A stretch of DNA of 64,000 bases, taken from assembly GCA_034231615.1 (NCBI GenBank), contig CM067306.1:33934019-33998018 (forward strand). Reading direction: 5' to 3'. Both the position numbers and the translations under genes were made by a program. Shown piece by piece: positions 53,490-63,850 of the stretch; the stretch's first letter is position 1, and every line of letters begins with the position of its first letter. Origin of the DNA: Meghimatium bilineatum (lineage: Eukaryota > Mollusca > Gastropoda > Stylommatophora > Philomycidae). The notes below the pieces were generated by a model. The model made no database searches. It was given only the letters and a program-made list of their open reading frames with translations, and was not told the origin of the DNA.

Positions 53490-54605
53490 TGTACTTGGTC
53501 TCTATACATACATCTGTGGTCCGCCTAGATAAGTGCGTGCCCCCTAGAGAAGTATGTGGTTCCCTCTAGATAAGTCTGTAGCTACCGTAAACGATGACCT
53601 GGCCCATGACCTAGGCGATGCTGATGACCTGGCCTTTTTAAGCGCAAACCACATAGACGTTCAATCTAAGCTTGACAGTCTCCAACACTACTCAAAACTG
53701 ATAGGCCTGAAAATCAACATATCCAAAACTCGTATAGGAGATTTCTCGAGATCCAACGATGACATATAAACTCAAAGTGTTCCATTATTAAAAGTCAACA
53801 ATTTTACAAATTTAGGCACCAATCTAGCACTGGTTGGGGCACATCAAAAGAAATGTTACAACGTATTTTCCTTGCAGCGGGTGATTTCAATAAATTGCGT
53901 ATTATGTGGACGTCAAACACACTAAGAAACACCACAAAACTCAGGTTGTTTAACTCCAACATCATCCCTAATCTATCATATGGATGCGACAGTTGAAAAG
54001 CCACAAAATCCACAGATAAGAGACTAACTACCTTTGAAAACAAATGCCTACGTACCATTCTGAACGTTAAGTGGAGTGACTTTAAATCTAACACTGTTAT
54101 AAGAGAGGAAAGCAAATAAACCCATTATCTTCATTAGATAAAGGCGATGGACTTACATCGGTCATGTTCTCATAATAAACAGACTAGTAATTCCCCGTCA
54201 GTCACTAAGTTGAGTGCCACCGGAAGTAAGAAGGAGAGGGAGACCTAGAGAAACTCTACGAAGAACCATTAATAGTGAAGACATGTCAATGAACCTAAAC
54301 AACATCCAAGAACTGAAAGACATGGCAACACAAAGACAGAAATGGAAAGATATAGTTTCTGCCCTATGCGCCGCCTATTGCCCTGGAGGAACATAATATA
54401 ACAATAAGCCTAGACGGGTCTCTGGTCTCGGGGGACCAGATATGTCTGTGTTCCTGCTAGATAAGTCTGTGGTCCTGCTAAACAGGTCCGTGGTTTTCTA
54501 TAGACAGGTATATGGTCTCTCTAGATTCGTCTGTGTGGTCCCTAGACAGGGATGTAGTCCCTCTAGGCAGATCTGTGATCCATCGAGGTAAGTATGTGGT
54601 CCCTA
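53490..54605. repeat. 21-bp minisatellite interrupted by a LINE
   Basis: Loose copies of CTAGATAAGTCTGTGGTCCC lie at 53490-53580 and 54415-54605. The RT relic sits between the halves, so it entered the array. Confidence 0.75.
53554..54405 (+). pseudogene. Non-LTR RT, palm to C-terminus, decayed (family 3)
   Basis: GDADDLAFLSANHIDVQSKL holds the catalytic ADD core, with Asp where Tyr or Phe is usual. IGLKINISKTRI follows. After frameshifts come LSYGCDS (stop), FENKCLRTILNVKWSDFKSN, then RRRGRPRETLRRTI and a MATQRQKWKDIVSALCAAYC tail with a final GGT before the stop. The order fits an endonuclease-RT LINE of a third type. It sits in a 21-bp array. Confidence 0.83.
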
Positions 54606-54687
54606 TTAGTAATATTCCCCATATCCCCTAGCAATCCCGAACATGAATTTTCGGACTAGGAATGTATCCAAACGATGGGTAAAACCC

Positions 54688-54932
54688 CAAGATTAGCGAT
54701 GCCTCGCAAAGTAAAATCCCAACATTAGTGATGTCTTGCAAAATTAAACCCCTCGATTAGCAATGTCTAACAAAGTAAAACCACTCCATTAGCGATGTCT
54801 TGCAAAGTAACACCCCTTGATTAGCGATGTCTCGCAAAGTAAAACCTCTTGATTAGGGATGTCTTGCAAACTAAAACCTCTTGATTAGGGATGTCTTGCA
54901 AAGTAAAACATCTTGATTAGCGATGTCTTGCA
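54688..54932. repeat. Minisatellite, about 33-bp unit, 7 copies
   Basis: Unit GATTAGCGATGTCTTGCAAA, GTAAAACCCCTT. It passes directly into the 21-bp array through an ATGTCTTGCAAAAAACGTG junction. Confidence 0.93.
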
Positions 54933-54944
54933 AAAAACGTGAGC

Positions 54945-56480
54945 GTGATCTCATAAAAAGAGATAATTACATACGAAAACGGGTGAAAGATATACGAAAA
55001 CGGGGGAATGATATACGAAAACGGGTGAATGATATACGAAAACGGAGGAATGATATACTAAAACGGGTGAATGATATACGAAAACGGATGAAGGATATAC
55101 GAAAACGGGTGAACGATATACGAAAACGGGGGAATGATATACGAAAACGGGTGAATGATATACGAAAACGGGGGAATGATATACTAAAACGGGTGAATGA
55201 TATACGAAAATGGGGGAATGATATACTAAAACGGGTGAATGATATACGAAAACGGGGAAATGATATACTAAAACTGGTGAATGATATACGAAAACGGAGG
55301 AATGATATACTAAAACGGGTGAATGATATACGAAAACGGGGGAATGATATACTAAAACGGGTGAATGATATACGAAAACGGGGGAATGATATACTAAAAC
55401 GGGTGAATGATATACGAAAACGGGTGAATGATATACTAAAACTGGTGAATGACATACGAAAACGGGGGAATGATATACGAAAACGGGTGAATGATATACG
55501 AAAACGGGGGAATGATATACTAAAACGGGTGAATGATATACGAAAACGGGGGAATGATATACGAAAACGGGTGAATGATATACGAAAACGGGGAATGATA
55601 TACGAAAACGGGTGAATGATATACGAAAACGGGGGAATGATATACGAAAACGGGGGAATGATATACTAAAACGGGTGAATGATATACGAAAACGGGGGAA
55701 TGATATACTAAAACGGGTGAATGATATACGAAAACGAGGGAATGATATACAAAAACGGGTGAAGGATATACTAAAACGGGTGAATGATATACGAAAACGG
55801 GTGAATGATATACGAAAACGGGGGAATGATATACGAAAACGGGGGAATGATATACTAAAACGGGTGAAGGATATACTAAAACGGGTGAATGATATACGAA
55901 AACGGGGGAATGATATACGAAAACGGGAGAATTACATACGAAAACGGGTGAATGATATACGAAAACGGGGGAATGATATACTAAAACGGGTGAATGATAT
56001 ACTAAAACGGGTGAATGATATACGAAAACGGGGGAATGATATACTAAAACGGGTGAATGATATACGAAAACGGGGGAATGATATACTAAAACGGGTGAAT
56101 GATATACGAAAACGGGGGAATGATATACTAAAACGGGTGAATGATATACGAAAATGGGTGAATGATATACGAAAACGGGGGAATGATATACTAAAACGGA
56201 TGAAGGATATACTAAAACGGGTGATTGATATACGAAAACTGGAGAATGAGATACTAAAACGGGAGAATTACATACGACAACGGGTGAATGAGATACGAAA
56301 ACGGGTGAATGATATTCGAAAACGGGTGAATGATATTCGAAAACGGGAGAATTACATACGACAACGGGTGAATGACATACGAAAAACGGTGAATAATATA
56401 CGAAAACGGGTGAATGATATAGGAAAACGGGTGAATGACATACGAAAACGGGTGAATTATATACGAAAACGGGTGAATGA
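54945..56480. repeat. Minisatellite, 21-bp unit, about 73 copies, open in frame
   Basis: Two alternating unit classes, GGGTGAATGATATACGAAAA C and GGGGGAATGATATACTAAAA C, give a 42-bp dimer over much of its length. Because 21 is 7 codons, the plus strand stays open: 54923-55615 and, after a single-base loss near 55593, 55612-56535. The product would be heptads of VNDIRKR/GNDILKR type, very basic with Ile every 7. The minus strand is open too. I see no promoter, intron or flanking conserved coding, so I do not call a gene. Confidence 0.96.
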
Positions 56481-56699
56481 CCTTTTCACTAAAAAATCCC
56501 CTCATTACTGTCAAAGTAAAGATTATAGCCATTGAAGATTGAAATGAGATTGAAACTGAAAATCAATATGACCTTGTTGCTCCGTACACATCCTTCCCTC
56601 CAGCATGGTCGTGGATAGTAATACGGTGTGTTTCAGTATGTACAACAAAGTTTTAATTGTAAATTTCAGCCTATGACGGATGTTTCGAAGCAATTGCGC
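56481..56699. other. No gene recognised
   Basis: Short stretch between the 21-bp array and the SINE; SINE-B-like CGGATGTTTCG appears at its right edge. Confidence 0.4.
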
Positions 56700-57950
56700 G
56701 ATTTAAGCGGCTACACAGCACATTTCCATTCTCTGGATTACATCCCGCTGGAAATCTAATAGGATTATTGTCTTGCTACAAGAGAGATCCAGAGGGAGTT
56801 TGAGAATGTGTCTTGCTACAAGAGAGATCCAGAGGGAGTTTGAGAATGTGTCTTGCTACAAGAGAGATCCAGAGGGAGTTTGAGAATGTGTCTTGCTACA
56901 AGAGAGATCCAGAGGGAGTTTGAGAATGTGTCTTGCTACAAGAGAGATCCAGAGGGAGTTTGAGAATGTGTCTTGCTACAAGAGAGATCCAGAGGGAGTT
57001 TGAGAATGTGTCTTGCTACAAGAGAGATCCAGAGGGAGTTTGAGAATGTGTCTTGCTACAAGAGAGATCCAGAGGGAGTTTGAGAATGTGTCTTGCTACA
57101 AGAGAGATCCAGAGGGAGTTTGAGAATGTGTCTTGCTACAAGAGAGATCCAGAGGGAGTTTGAGAATGTGTCTTGCTACAAGAGAGATCCAGAGGGAGTT
57201 TGAGAATGTGTCTTGCTACAAGAGAGATCCAGAGGGAGTTTGAGAATGTGTCTTGCTACAAGAGAGATCCAGAGGGAGTTTGAGAATGTGTCTTGCTACA
57301 AGAGAGATCCAGAGGGAGTTTGAGAATGTGTCTTGCTACAAGAGAGATCCAGAGGGAGTTTGAGAATGTGTCTTGCTACAAGAGAGATCCAGAGGGAGTT
57401 TGAGAATGTGTCTTGCTACAAGAGAGATCCAGAGGGAGTTTGAGAATGTGTCTTGCTACAAGAGAGATCCAGAGGGAGTTTGAGAATGTGTCTTGCTACA
57501 AGAGAGATCCAGAGGGAGTTTGAGAATGTGTCTTGCTACAAGAGAGATCCAGAGGGAGTTTGAGAATGTGTCTTGCTACAAGAGAGATCCAGAGGGAGTT
57601 TGAGAATGTGTCTTGCTACAAGAGAGATCCAGAGGGAGTTTGAGAATGTGTCTTGCTACAAGAGAGATCCAGAGGGAGTTTGAGAATGTGTCTTGCTACA
57701 AGAGAGATCCAGAGGGAGTTTGAGAATGTGTCTTGCTACAAGAGAGATCCAGAGGGAGTTTGAGAATGTGTCTTGCTACAAGAGAGATCCAGAGGGAGTT
57801 TGAGAATGTGTCTTGCTACAAGAGAGATCCAGAGGGAGTTTGAGAATGTGTCTTGCTACAAGAGAGATCCAGAGGGAGTTTGAGAATGTGTCTTGCTACA
57901 AGAGAGATCCAGAGGGAGTTTGAGAATGAACGCTTAAGAAGAAGGAGAAT
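56700..57950 (+). mobile_element. SINE-B copy expanded by a 40-bp array
   Basis: The left part has ACACAGCACATTTCCATTCT, CTGGATTACATCCCGCTGG and AAATCTAATAGGATTATTG. The right end has AACGCTTAAGAAGAAGGAG, the usual SINE tail. The segment from TGTCTTGCTACAAG to GAGTTTGAGAATG, normally present once, is present 29 times. Confidence 0.92.
56769..57928. repeat. Perfect 40-bp array, 29 identical copies
   Basis: Unit TGTCTTGCTACAAGAGAGAT then CCAGAGGGAGTTTGAGAATG. By reading each line I find no difference between copies over 1160 bp, which is exactly 29 units. Confidence 0.98.
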
Positions 57951-58264
57951 TATAAAGGCAACATTGTTAGTGCTAGCGCTTTATAACTCGCAGAGCAAGA
58001 GTCCACGCGGTATTACAAGATCACGATGGTGCTCGCGAGCACCGGGTTAAGAACACATGCACTAATTTACACACTTGACTACAACACATACGGATCGGAA
58101 GCTTACTCTACAGATACCCTGAAATCTTGCAGGAATATTAATAAATTAAAGATTACATCCTGTGTAACAAGGTCTAATTGTGATGTCTGCCAACAACTTT
58201 ATCAGATAAGAGAAATTATGCTTTCAAAATTAACAAATCAACTTTTCAGATAAGAACGTCTGAC
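57951..58264. other. No gene recognised
   Basis: Unassigned sequence between the array and a LINE relic. Confidence 0.4.
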
Positions 58265-58770
58265 CTTTCATCCGTGAAACAGAAGTTAAACGGAGAATAG
58301 GAACTGCTAAAAGTACTGTCAATGAAATGAGGAAAATATTAACATCTAAACAAATTATAAACAAGTTAAAAATGAGAATTATAAAATGCTACAGCTATTC
58401 TATATTAATGTATTGATCAGAAGCGTGGACAATGAACAAAAACAAATAGTAGACAGAATTGATGCCTTTCAGATGTGGATATAAAAAATAATAGGAGGAC
58501 CTTAATGAAAAGACGAAGAAAAAACGAACAAAGAGATTATAATAACACTTCGTATGACAATAGAACCACTAAAGGAAATACTGAGTAAATAAATAAAATA
58601 TTTTGGACATTTTAGACCTAGTTTAAGTCCTTACTTAAGGTTAGATATACAATTGGGAGAGAACCATCACAAGATGGACAAGTTGCAGTCTAACATAGTG
58701 CACCACCAAGGCAAGAGATATGGGATGTTGGAGGTTCATTGAAGCTTAATTTCGTTGCGAAAAAGTCATT
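58265..58770 (+). pseudogene. LINE RT relic, strongly decayed
   Basis: Aligns by eye with 59.7-60.25 kb: ETEVKRRIGTAKSTVNEMRK, IINKLKMRIIKCYSYSILMY, then a stop where GSETWT is expected (TGATCAGAAGCGTGGAC), IDAFQMWI, KYFGHF and the CACCACCAAGGCAAGAG tail. Several frameshifts and a deletion of the basic tail. Confidence 0.75.
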
Positions 58771-59669
58771 TAATGAAATAAAAATGACCTTTCATCCAGC
58801 CACAATCTAGCCGCAGAAATGTTTAAAACAATCAACAAAAACCGGTCACTATGAAGCAAGCATATCAAGAAAATATGTGGTTTCATTGGCTTTTAACTTA
58901 GTCATGAGGGGTTGGATTTGTTGTGGAGTAAAATAAGAAAGCCAGCGGTATTGAGTTGTATACGATTTTATTTGATTCTGAACAGTTCATGCAGGCCCTG
59001 CCATCAGAATAGTCCTGAGTTAACTGCCAAACGGCGATACTTATCTTGGTTGATGTGATAAAATAGGCAGCATATCACATTCAAGACTTAGCTATCAAAC
59101 CCCAAACATTTTTGGCTGTGCTGATTTTGTAGGCAATATAAATACGTTCAGTAGTTTGCCATTGCTTTAAGTGGTTTTAATACGATTCTTCATTGCCATG
59201 ATACTGGTATTATATCAATTTGACAACGTTCCCCATGAAGAAACTGATGTGTGACTTAAAAATGTGGTAAACAGAATAAACTTTGTGGTAAGGGAATAAA
59301 CTTTGAAAATTCGCAAAACTGAGGAAAACCACAGCTAAACTTAAAAATACATGGAGAAATACTACAACAAGTACGCACGCGGTTGCCTCTGTAAGTCTCA
59401 CCAATGTCCCAGAAGACTAATCACTCATGAAACAGTAAACCTTAGTAGCTGGCAACCGTTATATTGAGGCTGATTATGGAAGCTCTGTAGCATGTCATCT
59501 ATACAATTATGGAGCCCTCTGAGTAGAAGACTCCTTCAATAGGCATTGCACTATGCCGAAAGCTGAAGTCTCCTGGGTATGAAGGAAAGCTCAGAAAAAC
59601 CACTCCGCTGCGCATATGAAGTAAGAGCTAATCGCTCGCAATTCCTGGGGTTCTCAAACAAACAACTAC
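58771..59669. other. No gene recognised
   Basis: Unassigned. A GGTAA(A/G)-GAATAAACTTTG repeat near 59265-59300. The 59440-59640 part is less AT-rich and may be a further repeat, but no second copy is in the window. Confidence 0.4.
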
Positions 59670-59675
59670 AACAAG

Positions 59676-60270
59676 TAGAATATTAACAATATATTGGACA
59701 GATAATCATAAATGATGGCAGATGTGAAACAGAAGTTAAAAGGAGAATAGGAATGGCTAAAAGTACCTTCAATGACATGAGGAAATTATTAATATCTAAA
59801 CAAATTACAAACAAGTTAAAAATGAGAATTATAAAATGCTACATCTATTCCATATTAATGTATGGCTCAGAAACATGGACACTAAATAAACAATTAGAAG
59901 ACAAAATTGATGCCTTTGAGATGTGGGTATATAGAAGAATAGGGAGAACATCATGGAAAGAGAAGAAAACAAATAAAGAGGCGCTAAAGACACTTAATAT
60001 GAAGAAAGAATTATTAAAGGAAATAAAGATCAGGCAAATAAAATACTTTGGACACATTAAAAGACATGACACCCTATTGAAGACCTTACTTGAGGGTAAA
60101 GTCAAAGGGAAGCGAGCAAGAGGTAGGCAGAGATACAAGTGGGAGAGTAACATTACACGATGGACAGGTTACAGTCTAGCAGAGTGCACCACCAAGACAA
60201 GAGACAGGAGATGTTGGAGATATGTTGCAGCCAACCTTCGTTGCGGAGACGGCACTTGATGATGATGAGA
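59676..60270 (+). pseudogene. LINE RT, C-terminus to 3' end, best-preserved copy
   Basis: In one frame with a single early TAA: QYIGQIIINDGRCETEVKRR, IGMAKSTFNDMRKLLISKQI, ILMYGSETWTLNKQLEDKID, AFEMWVYRRIGRTSWKEKKT, IKIRQIKYFGHIKRHDTLLK, TLLEGKVKGKRARGRQRYKW, then CTTKTRDRRCWRYVAANL and GDGT before the stop. The open part is 168 codons from 59753. The 3' end closes with GATGATGATG. The encoded end would be the thumb and C-terminal domain of an endonuclease-RT. Strongly 5'-truncated, as usual for LINEs. Relatives: 42.9-44.6 kb, 44.7-45.0 kb (minus), 58.3-58.8 kb, 60.3-60.6 kb (minus). Confidence 0.9.
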
Positions 60271-60284
60271 TGTGAAACAGACGC

Positions 60285-60575
60285 TAAATAAGATAATTAT
60301 TAACACCATTAAGTGCTGTTACCGCAATAAAGGTTGGTAGCAACAGACACACATGATCCTCTGTATCGTGTCTTGGTGGTGTACTCTGCTAGACTGTATA
60401 CAGTCCATATGGTGATGTTTCCTCCTACTTGCATCTCTGACTTCTGATTTATTTAGATGTTAATATATTTTCGTATCATTGAAAGAACTCTATCCATTCC
60501 TATTTTCCTTTGAACTTCTATTTCACCTCTACCACCATTTGTTATATGCCCGAGATATTGGTAATGTTCTATATG
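60285..60575 (-). pseudogene. LINE RT relic with internal deletion, opposite strand
   Basis: On the minus strand 60575-60440 aligns with the start of the 59.7-kb copy (TATTGGGCAT-like GGCATATAACAAATGG, GAAATAGAAGTTCAAAGGAA, AATAGGAATGGATAGA, ATGATACGAAAATATATTAA). It then jumps to the 3' part (CAAGTAGGAGGAAACATCAC, GCAGAGTACACCACCAAGAC). So about 330 bp in between are gone. Confidence 0.75.
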
Positions 60576-60639
60576 TAGAAGTATTTTAAAAAGTATTTTT
60601 ATGTTTAGCTTTTGTTTGTTAGTATTACCGAAGACGGAT

Positions 60640-61165
60640 GTTTTGGACAGTTCACGGAAATAAAACGGCGAAACAGCGCATTTAAATTCTCTGGACTACA
60701 TCGTGCTATAAAATCTAGTAAAAGGTAATACTACTGTGTAGATGACTCACTGTGAGTCTTCACGATCAGAGGATTTTGAGATGAATAAGCATGAGTCAAT
60801 ATCAAGAATGCAAGAATTGGAAGTGAGTATGGGCGTGGCCCGAAGAGAACCCTTGACAAAGATTTCAAAAAGAGTAGTGAACCAAAATAGAACCGGAACC
60901 AACAGCCGTTATACCCTGAGAGAATTACTGAAGTGGAGATCGGAGCACCTATGGACGTGTCCGGTGGGCGAAGATGATAATCAACATACCTAATACCTAA
61001 TACTACCGTGTAGAACTGTATAACAATAGTACTTACATAGAACCCAGGTTTTGTAGTGTGACTTGACGACTAGTAAAGTAAAATAAAATCAAATCTAGTA
61101 GGACAATTGCCCTGCTACAAGAGTGATCCAGCGGGAGTTTGAGAATGAACACTGAACAAGAAGAA
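60640..61165 (+). mobile_element. SINE-B copy interrupted by a LINE end
   Basis: Left part 60640-60720: CGGATGTTTTGGACAGTTCA, AACAGCGCATTTAAATTCTC, TGGACTACATCGTGCTATAA. Right part from 61091: AAATCTAGTAGGACAATTGC, CCTGCTACAAGAGTGATCCA, GCGGGAGTTTGAGAATGAAC, then a GAAGAAG-like tail. A RNase H LINE end sits between them. Confidence 0.85.
60721..61090 (+). mobile_element. 5'-truncated RNase H LINE end, perfect 10-bp TSD
   Basis: 370 bp between two copies of AAATCTAGTA (60711-60720 and 61091-61100). The open piece 60742-60993 encodes the C-terminus of the LINE ORF2: ISRMQELEVSMGVARREP, KRVVNQNRTGTNSRYTLREL and LLKWRSEHLWTCPVGEDDNQ, then HT and a stop. The HLWTCPV segment is the closing Cys motif shared with 7.7 kb and 9.2 kb. 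The short 3' UTR ends in AAAGTAAAATAAAATC. Confidence 0.92.
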
Positions 61166-61424
61166 ATGTGTCTGCTTTTTTACTGAGTATTCAGGGTTTC
61201 GTGGTTAGATATTAATATCTAGTCCAATATGCTCTACGTGAGGTGTAACATTTTTTTTAAAATTGTGTTTACATCTCATGTTTACTTTCTTCTGAAGGGA
61301 ATGTGTCATCTGCATATTGCAATTATTTATTATTTCTCCACTAATATTAAACGCATTAATTCTATACGTTTAAAAATGTTTTATGTTTAGATGTTAAATA
61401 TAGTTCCATCGCCTATTTACCTTG

Positions 61425-61545
61425 AAGTGTACTAAAATTGGAATATGAATGACTAAAAGTACATTCTGACACCAGGAAACGATTAACATGAAATACAAAT
61501 TAAATACAACCTAACAATTCAGAATTTTAAAGTGCTACATGTATT
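61425..61545 (+). pseudogene. LINE RT fragment, short
   Basis: GGAATATGAATGACTAAAAG, TACATTCTGACACCAGG, CAGAATTTTAAAGTGCTACA, TGTATTCT parallel GGAATGGCTAAAAG, TACCTTCAATGACATGAGG, GAGAATTATAAAATGCTACA, TCTATTCC at 59.75-59.85 kb. Too decayed to code. Confidence 0.5.
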
Positions 61546-61549
61546 CTGA

Positions 61550-62430
61550 AATGTGTAAACAAATTCGAATACCTGGGAGCAAATATAAACACTTCCGGAG
61601 ATTGTTCAGTTGAGATTAGGAGAAGACTCGCAATTGCACTATTCAAATTAACACAAATGCGAAAGCTTTGGCAAAATAGTAACAATGATACACAATAATT
61701 TTGTTAATATCGTGTGTTTTCTCATTTGCAACATACGGATGCGATACCTGGTCATTGAAAAAGACAGATTCAGAAAGATATCTTCATTTCAAATAAAGTG
61801 CTACAGAAAGAATATCATTTTTTTAAATGTGCTACAGAAAGAATATCATTTTAAATAAAGTGCTACAATATCATTTTAAATAAAGTACTACAGAAAGAAT
61901 ATCATTTTTTTTAAATGTGCTACAGAAAGAATATCATTTTAAATAAAGTACTACAGAAAGAATATCATTTTACATAAAGTGCTACAGAAAGAATATCATT
62001 TTATATAAAGTGCTACAGAAAGAATATCATTTTTAATGTGCTACAGAAAGAATATCAATTAAATAAAGTGATACAGAAAGAATTTCATTTTAAATAAAGT
62101 GCTACAGAAACAATATCATTTTATATACAGAAAGAATATCATTTTATATAAAGTGCTACATAAAAAATATCATTTTAAATAAAGTGCTACAGAAAGAATA
62201 TCATGGACAGAGAAAAATAAAAACATAAAAATTACTGAAACTAAATGAAGAGTGGCTTCTAAATACCTTATAAGAAGGCGACTACATTATATTAGACACT
62301 TAAAGTTACATGACATGATTGAAATGTTGATTCTGATGGGTAGAGTGCCATGGAAGAAGAAAGGAAGACCAACAAGAAGGTGGACCAGCGTAAAATATCA
62401 AAGAATGTATGGATATGTCAGTGATCAGAG
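61550..62430 (+). pseudogene. Non-LTR RT relic with amplified coding segment
   Basis: FEYLGANINTSGDCSVEIRR and RLAIALFKLTQMRKLWQN (61551-61680) are the post-palm region. SFATYGCDTWSLKKTDSER (about 61722-61775) is the ETWTL motif. The next codons, for an IKCYRKNI-like stretch, have become a tandem array (61788-62205). Beyond it WTEKNKNIKIT and RRRLHYIRHLKLHDMIEMLI, then GRVPWKKKGRPTRRWTS, complete the tail. So both sides of the array belong to one RT. Frameshifts and stops are present. Confidence 0.83.
61788..62205. repeat. Minisatellite, about 31-bp unit, about 14 copies, from RT codons
   Basis: Unit AAATAAAGTGCTACAGAAAG, AATATCATTTT. The first copy, read in frame, is the RT segment around KCYRK. 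Copies vary in A/T run length and some lack AGTGCTAC. Confidence 0.93.
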
Positions 62431-62766
62431 TGGTTGTTTGTGTAGTTTAATGTGTGTGAGTGTATATTTGATAAGACAAGAACAAAATGTTTCTTACCTA
62501 CAGTTGAACGTGTCAGAATGCAGGCGATGAAGACACAGCAGATTATACGTTTCAAATACATAGCCTAGAAAAAAACAATAGACGGCACGAGGGTACACCA
62601 GTGAGAGTCCGTGAAACGATCTTTGGTCAGATGAAGAGTTAATTCCAAAAACTATTCTGGTCACAAATGAATTTCGTCTGTTGAATGTAATCCTTGGTAA
62701 GAAATCTCACGATGTTTAGTATCCAAAGTCGAGCAATACATACTATCGATCATCCAGCTTATCCGT

Positions 62767-62862
62767 GAAGCAAACATCGCTAGCAGAAACACACATTACT
62801 AGCTGAAGCAAACATCGCTAGCAGAAACACACATTACTAGCTGAAGCAAACATCGCTAGCTC
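62767..62862. repeat. 38-bp direct repeat, 2.6 copies
   Basis: Unit GAAGCAAACATCGCTAGCAG, AAACACACATTACTAGCT, nearly perfect. Confidence 0.95.
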
Positions 62863-62864
62863 AA

Positions 62865-63599
62865 GGATCTGTAATTTCATTTTACTGGATTATCTAGCAG
62901 ATTCTGGTGCTGGTAATTTTCAATATCTTTAATTAAGGCTGTGCACACAAACGTGTATACACACTTCAATTTAGAAATATCCTTTCAAAATAGAACATGT
63001 TTTGGGGGGAGGTATTACAAACCAGACTAAGTATTGTGATAAATCCTCTTATAAACTTTAAATAAAAAGCGCATGTCTGGAAGTGATATCATCAGATGAT
63101 CAGATTTATTTTAATCACTCGTAATAAGCGGCTTTGTTTTTTAGCAAAATCTAAAAAAAATACAGTAAAACTGTTTGAGCTTAAAACAACAGCTGTGGTC
63201 TAGAGATCAAAACTAGATTAGTGGAAACCTTGTTGTTTTATTCTAAGAACGTTACCGTAGATTTGAAACACGTTGCAGTGAAGAGCGAAGATTCATTTCT
63301 GTTGTCATGGAAACATTCTGCGACGCCTTCACATTTGCTATCATTATGCACTGGTACATTTTGAGTTTTTCTATTAACTGTTCAGCAAAGTTCGGAAACT
63401 GTGTATTTCTTTAGCACGTCACCTGGAAAAAAAAAACCACAGGAAATTAAAATTTATGTCTGTACATTAAAATTATCTCTTCTAGTTTAGTTCTCAAACA
63501 TGCAGATTTGCAGGATTTCGTCCAGATAATGGAACGTGTTGTGTTACAGTTTCCAGCTTACCGGCGATATACTAAATTTCGGAATGACACATTCGACTT
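62865..63599. other. No gene or repeat recognised
   Basis: Unassigned, with one A9 run near 63428. Confidence 0.45.
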
Positions 63600-63757
63600 T
63601 AGCATGACTTATGAATCAGTTCGACTTTCTGTGTGAAATGAGGCTGAGCTGCACTCCAAAATCTCCTTAGTCGTATCTTGAGACATCCTTGGCAGTAATA
63701 GTTGTCACTATTCTTTGCTCTCATATTTAGCTCCGGCGCTACACGAGCGAGATATTC
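63600..63757 (-). mobile_element. SINE-A head half
   Basis: On the minus strand CGCTCGTGTAGCGCCGGAGC, GAGCAAAGAATAGTGACAAC, GTCTCAAGATACGACTAAGG, AGATTTTGGAG. It carries the 5' end of the family and stops in mid-body. Confidence 0.75.

Positions 63758-63763
<6 letters not shown>

Positions 63764-63848
<85 letters not shown>
63764..63848. repeat. (TA)n microsatellite, about 42 units
   Basis: Uninterrupted TA run next to the 5' end of a SINE-A copy, as also seen in short form at 10.2 kb. Confidence 0.97.
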
Positions 63849-63850
<2 letters not shown>

